From: Candidatus Methylomirabilota bacterium
GTDB taxonomy: Bacteria; Methylomirabilota; Methylomirabilia; Rokubacteriales; CSP1-6
NCBI GenBank assembly: GCA_036001065.1
Contig: DASYUQ010000149.1
Location: 1-38,785 of the forward strand
Direction: 5' to 3'
Length of the DNA: 38,785 nt
Positions 36,118 through 38,785 of this stretch are shown here, in pieces. The notes under the pieces were generated by a model. The model was given only the letters and a program-made list of their open reading frames with translations, made no database searches and had not been told where the DNA came from. The first letter of the stretch is position 1; each line of letters begins with the position of its first letter. The translations under genes and the position numbers were made by a program.

Positions 36118-37250
36118 CCGCCCTGGTGCCTGCGAGCGGCGGCCCGCCCGTCCGGCCCGGGGCCACCCTCGCCGAGCTGATCCGGCCCTTCCTCGGGTGG
36201 TTCGCCACGATCCGGGGGCGCAGCCGGCACACGATCGCGGCCTATGAGAAGGATCTGGATACCTTCGCCGTCTTCGCGAAGGGCATCGGGGTGCGGATCC
36301 CGTCGCAGGTGACGTTCAACGTCGTCGAAATGTACCTCGCCCATCGGCTCCATCACGACGGGCGAAAAGCCACCACGCTGAATCGGGCCCGGTACGCCAT
36401 CGGTCAATTCTTCCGGTTCCTGCGCCGGCAGGGGCTCGTCACGACGGACCCGGTGGCCGACACGTTCTCGCTCAAAGAGCCTCAGCGCCTCCCCCGCTAC
36501 CTCTCGATCGCGGACCAGGAGCGCGTCCTGGCGCACTTCGCGGCCAGCGAGTCGTTGGAGGGGCGGCGCGACTACGCCCTCGTGGCGACGGCATTGTTCG
36601 CCGGGTTGCGCGTGAGCGAGCTGGCCACCGTCCGCGTGACTGACCTGGACCTCGAGGCCGGCACGCTGCGCGTCATCGGCAAGGGCGACAAGCAGCACGA
36701 GTGCGTCATCGTGCCCAGACTGCGCGAGATCCTCAGCGGCTACCTGGCGGACGTGCATCCCGTTCTGGCCGCTGCGGCCGTCGAGGGGCGCGTGGACCGC
36801 ATCCACGGCGAGTGGACCAGGCGTCGGCGACAACTCCACCTGTACGTGAACGGCGAGCACCGCATTGAGCCACTGGCGACCCGCGACCGCGACGAGGCCG
36901 AGCGCATCCTCGCCGACCGCCTCCGGGAGCTGCGGGTCGCGCACGCCTCGCCCTATCTCTTTCCCCGCGCGGGGGGCGGCTACTCCCGCCTCCGGCGGGC
37001 GCTCCCGCTGCTGACGCGCAGCATCTTCATGATGATCCACCGCAAGGTGTCGGCCGTCGCGGGCCGCCATGTCCACCCCCACATGCTCCGGCATTCCTTC
37101 GCCTCACGACTCCGGGAGAACGGCGCCCCGCTGGAGCTGATCCAGGAGGCGCTCGGCCACGCCAACATCAGCACGACGTTGATCTACGCGCACCTGACCA
37201 CGACGAAGCGCAAGGCGGAGATCGCAAAGTACCTGGAAGGAGGGGCGTGA
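36114..37250 (+). CDS. XerC/D-like tyrosine recombinase with internal insertion
   Basis: This 378-residue second recombinase has a SAM-like N-terminal domain (FLGWFATIRGRSRHTIAAYEKDLDTF, about residues 20-110). The full catalytic set is Arg166 (FAGLRVSELATV), Lys193 (GKGDKQH), His323-x-x-Arg326 (HMLRHSFASRL), His349 (LGHANISTT) and Tyr358 (IYAHL). Between Lys193 and the His box sits about 65 extra residues (213-279). They include RRRQLHLYVNGEHRIEPLATRDRDEAERILADRL, which looks like the arm-type DNA-binding sheet found at the N-terminus of other integrases. It may resolve multimers or invert DNA. Confidence 0.9.
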   Translation: MTALVPASGGPPVRPGATLAELIRPFLGWFATIRGRSRHTIAAYEKDLDTFAVFAKGIGVRIPSQVTFNVVEMYLAHRLHHDGRKATTLNRARYAIGQFFRFLRRQGLVTTDPVADTFSLKEPQRLPRYLSIADQERVLAHFAASESLEGRRDYALVATALFAGLRVSELATVRVTDLDLEAGTLRVIGKGDKQHECVIVPRLREILSGYLADVHPVLAAAAVEGRVDRIHGEWTRRRRQLHLYVNGEHRIEPLATRDRDEAERILADRLRELRVAHASPYLFPRAGGGYSRLRRALPLLTRSIFMMIHRKVSAVAGRHVHPHMLRHSFASRLRENGAPLELIQEALGHANISTTLIYAHLTTTKRKAEIAKYLEGGA

Positions 37251-37251
37251 C

Positions 37252-37500
37252 ATGAGATCCCTGATGCTGCTCCTCGCGGTAGTGGTGCTCGCCGGGTGCG
37301 CCGAGCCGATCCGGTGGACGAAGGACGGCGCGCTTGTCGAGGCCGACGTCCAGCGTGAGGACTTCGAGTGCATGCAAGCCGCCAGGGAGGCGACGCCGAG
37401 GGCGGTGTATCCCGCGACGCATCCCGGCGGGCTCACCTTACCAGGCCGGCACATCTACATCCGATGCATGGAGACCAAGGGCTACCGGCGGGCGGACTAG
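37252..37500 (+). CDS. Small lipoprotein, last gene of the element
   Basis: The 82-residue protein starts at ATG 37252 with AAGGAGGGG upstream, one base after the recombinase stop. It has a lipoprotein signal MRSLMLLLAVVVLAGC with the lipobox cysteine at residue 16. A conserved-looking pair of cysteines (DFECMQAA and YIRCMETKGY) may form a disulphide outside the membrane. C-M-x-x-K-G-Y endings are common in small outer-membrane lipoproteins. It may alter the host surface, such as superinfection exclusion; this is speculative. Confidence 0.75.
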   Translation: MRSLMLLLAVVVLAGCAEPIRWTKDGALVEADVQREDFECMQAAREATPRAVYPATHPGGLTLPGRHIYIRCMETKGYRRAD

Positions 37501-37615
37501 TGCCCCGTATTTTCCCCGTACACCATCGCGGAAACAGGTACAAATGCGCTCACTCGTGCTCACTCGCCACGGTGGGGTAACATGGCGCGATGACGAGGAA
37601 AACCGCGAAAACGGA

Positions 37616-37650
37616 GGGGGACTCGCCGAGGAGCGCCCGGCGAGTCCCCC
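37616..37650. repeat. 13-bp inverted repeat at attR
   Basis: GGGGGACTCGCCG (37616-37628) pairs perfectly with CGGCGAGTCCCCC (37638-37650) across a 9-base loop. The right arm is the first part of the attachment repeat, so the element carries an inverted copy of the attachment core next to it. It may be a recombinase-binding arrangement or a terminator. Bases 37501-37615 show no gene. Confidence 0.75.
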
Positions 37651-37661
37651 CTTCGGCACCA
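37641..37661 (+). other. attR, 21-bp attachment repeat
   Basis: This sequence is identical to 26791-26811, the 3' end of tRNA-Leu. It marks the right boundary of the integrative element. Confidence 0.93.
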
Positions 37662-37729
37662 TGCTTTGCCGAACTGGCTGATCGCGAGAGAAAATCCCTC
37701 GACGGCGCACCCCCCGCGGGATTCTTTTT

Positions 37730-37923
37730 GGATTACCACAACGGCCTTCTGATCCTGCGGGCTCCCTGATCCGGGCATCCGGCTGGCGAAGGCACTCCCG
37801 TCCCTCCGGGTTCGGTTCGGAATGTACTGCACGTACACGGTGAGTGAGGATCATCTCGAGTGTCGTGTGTCGAAGCTGCCGGTGGAAGAGCTGCCGGAGT
37901 CCGAGCTCGTGGCCACCCAGCTC
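37730..37923 (-). pseudogene. Remnant of a second, related integrase
   Basis: Read leftward, fragments match the end of the integrase at 26841-27977. SWVA is at ~37923-37911, HTTLEMILT at ~37868-37841, and, after a frameshift, [26 protein letters not shown] from ~37847 onward (the intact protein has [26 protein letters not shown]). Extra bases and a frameshift between the blocks show it is broken. Its orientation and position relative to the attachment repeat mirror the intact integrase, pointing to an older element at the same tRNA. Confidence 0.8.
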
Positions 37924-38026
37924 CCGAACACGACCATCGGGGACGATCCAGACTTGCGTTGATCAAGCTTGCCCCGTTGACGTACGCGAGCAGAAAAGGG
38001 CCAGCCACACGCCTCCGGACGAGACC

Positions 38027-38380
38027 CTAGCCCTCGCCCCCGTCTTCCCTGTGCAGGTCATACTCCGGGCTCCGGGCGCCGAGGCCCTCGAGCGACTCGC
38101 CATCGATCGCGATGAACACGATGGCTTGCGGCCACGTCGGGCGATTCACCCAGATGGCCGAGGCCACGGATCCCGTACCCGTGTTGATTCCCTGCCACAC
38201 GCCGCCGGCCGGCCGGCGATCACGCCGGCTCGTCGTCATCTCGCGCTTGCATTCTTCGAAGCCATCATTGGAAAGCGCCTTCACGACTTCTTCCGGCGCC
38301 GCGACCCATCCGTGCTCCTGTTCGATCCAGGTCATCATGCCCTGCTCGCGAAGCTCGTTGAGGCCATTCATTGGCGGCAT
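38027..38380 (-). CDS. Uncharacterised 117-residue protein
   Basis: This leftward gene starts at ATG 38380 with GGGAG about six bases upstream. The product includes MPPMNGLNELREQGMMTWIEQEHGWVAAPEEVVKALSNDGFEECKREMTTSR and GINTGTGSVASAIWVNRPTWPQAIVFIAIDGESLEG. No family is recognised. The mix of helix and later hydrophobic strand, with two tryptophan motifs, looks like a real protein. It lies downstream of the partial gene at the window edge, probably in one unit, and could belong to the older element or the host. Confidence 0.6.
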   Translation of the reverse strand: MPPMNGLNELREQGMMTWIEQEHGWVAAPEEVVKALSNDGFEECKREMTTSRRDRRPAGGVWQGINTGTGSVASAIWVNRPTWPQAIVFIAIDGESLEGLGARSPEYDLHREDGGEG

Positions 38381-38421
38381 CTTGTTCTCCCGATCAGCCG
38401 TCGAGGCGGCGAGCCCTGTAG

Positions 38422-38452
38422 GGGAGGTGACTCCAGGGAGGAGCCACCTCCC
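38422..38452 (-). terminator. Stem-loop between the two leftward genes
   Basis: GGGAGGTG (38422-38429) pairs with CACCTCCC (38445-38452), and CTCC/GGAG continue the stem after one mismatch. The stem-loop lies just after the stop of the leftward gene at 38458. There is no T-run, so it may be a weak terminator or an attenuator ahead of the next gene. Confidence 0.4.
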
Positions 38453-38457
38453 GCGGC

Positions 38458-38785
38458 TTACTTGCCCGCGCTGATCGACACGGTGAAGTTGACCGTCTCC
38501 TCCCGATACGGTGACGGGATATACGCGAGCTCAAGGCGGATTTCCTTCAGCTTCTTCGCCTTCAGGGCGTCGGCAGGGAACTCCACGTCCAGGGACTGGG
38601 TCGCATCCTGCCCGGGGTCGAGGCGCTCGTTACCGTACGTGGGGAACCTGAGGGTCGGTTCGGTCCGCGCCGCCTCCAGCTTGATGGGCTGCCCCTGGGC
38701 ATCGATGTACTGGATCTTCCCTGCGACCAGACGGACGGTCTGATTGGCCGACGTGTTCTTCAGCTTGAGCGTCCCGGTGAGCTTC
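38458..38785 (-). CDS. Uncharacterised protein, partial (5' end outside window)
   Basis: The last 109 codons of a leftward gene run from the window edge to TAA at 38458. The sequence reads KLTGTLKLKNTSANQTVRLVAGKIQYIDAQGQPIKLE and ends YREETVNFTVSISAGK. Alternating hydrophobic residues and LKLKNTS suggest an immunoglobulin-like beta sandwich, as in many small secreted or lipoprotein domains. This is a fold impression, not a family match. The start and any signal peptide lie outside the window. Confidence 0.7.
   Translation of the reverse strand, partial: KLTGTLKLKNTSANQTVRLVAGKIQYIDAQGQPIKLEAARTEPTLRFPTYGNERLDPGQDATQSLDVEFPADALKAKKLKEIRLELAYIPSPYREETVNFTVSISAGK

Overview
The window is a high-GC bacterial chromosome segment with two mobile elements inserted in it. 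The core gene order (a 14-subunit-type nuo cluster, rplU-rpmA-obgE-proB-proA-nadD-rsfS, and gap-pgk-tpiA-secG), frequent GTG starts and GTGA/ATGA stop-start overlaps fit a deep-branching free-living Gram-negative-type bacterium. Candidatus Rokubacteria/Methylomirabilota or a deltaproteobacterium-like lineage is my inference; no marker here settles it.

Region 1 (1-7241) is the distal half of the complex I operon, nuoH-I-J-K-L-M-N. It is followed by three back-to-back copies of a hairpin-rich intergenic repeat (7243-7460). Other copies lie at the window start and at 24726-24827.

Region 2 (7476-11021) is a dienelactone hydrolase gene split near its 3' end by a ~2.8-kb insertion element. The reading frame can be rebuilt by joining the two flanks. 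The element carries a SWIM-finger/IS4-type DDE transposase, a tiny divergent zinc-ribbon gene and an uncharacterised winged-helix-like gene. Its control region has back-to-back -35 boxes and a long inverted repeat over the transposase start region.

Region 3 (11041-26696) is chromosomal core: a TetR regulator with an operator at its start codon, coupled to an ECF sigma factor; ribosomal proteins L21 and L27; Obg; proline biosynthesis; NadD; RsfS; a DksA-like protein; a LapB-like TPR protein; ComF; three glycolytic enzymes with SecG; and a family-5 peptide-type ABC transporter (binding lipoprotein and two permeases, no ATPases here).

Region 4 (26727-37661) is a tRNA-Leu(GAG) gene followed by a 10.85-kb integrative element bounded by exact 21-bp direct repeats of the tRNA 3' end. 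The element has a leftward integrase/CGNR pair. Rightward it has an excisionase-like HTH, a RepA-like ATPase with iteron-like repeats in its 3' end, small unknown genes, an HK97-type major capsid protein, a tape-measure protein, an XRE regulator, a second tyrosine recombinase with an unusual internal insertion, and a small lipoprotein. I recognise no terminase, portal, head protease or lysis gene. The size and content resemble a phage satellite or a strongly reduced prophage.

Region 5 (37662-38785) begins with a decayed relative of the same integrase, which suggests an older element at the same tRNA. Two leftward uncharacterised genes follow, the last cut by the window edge.
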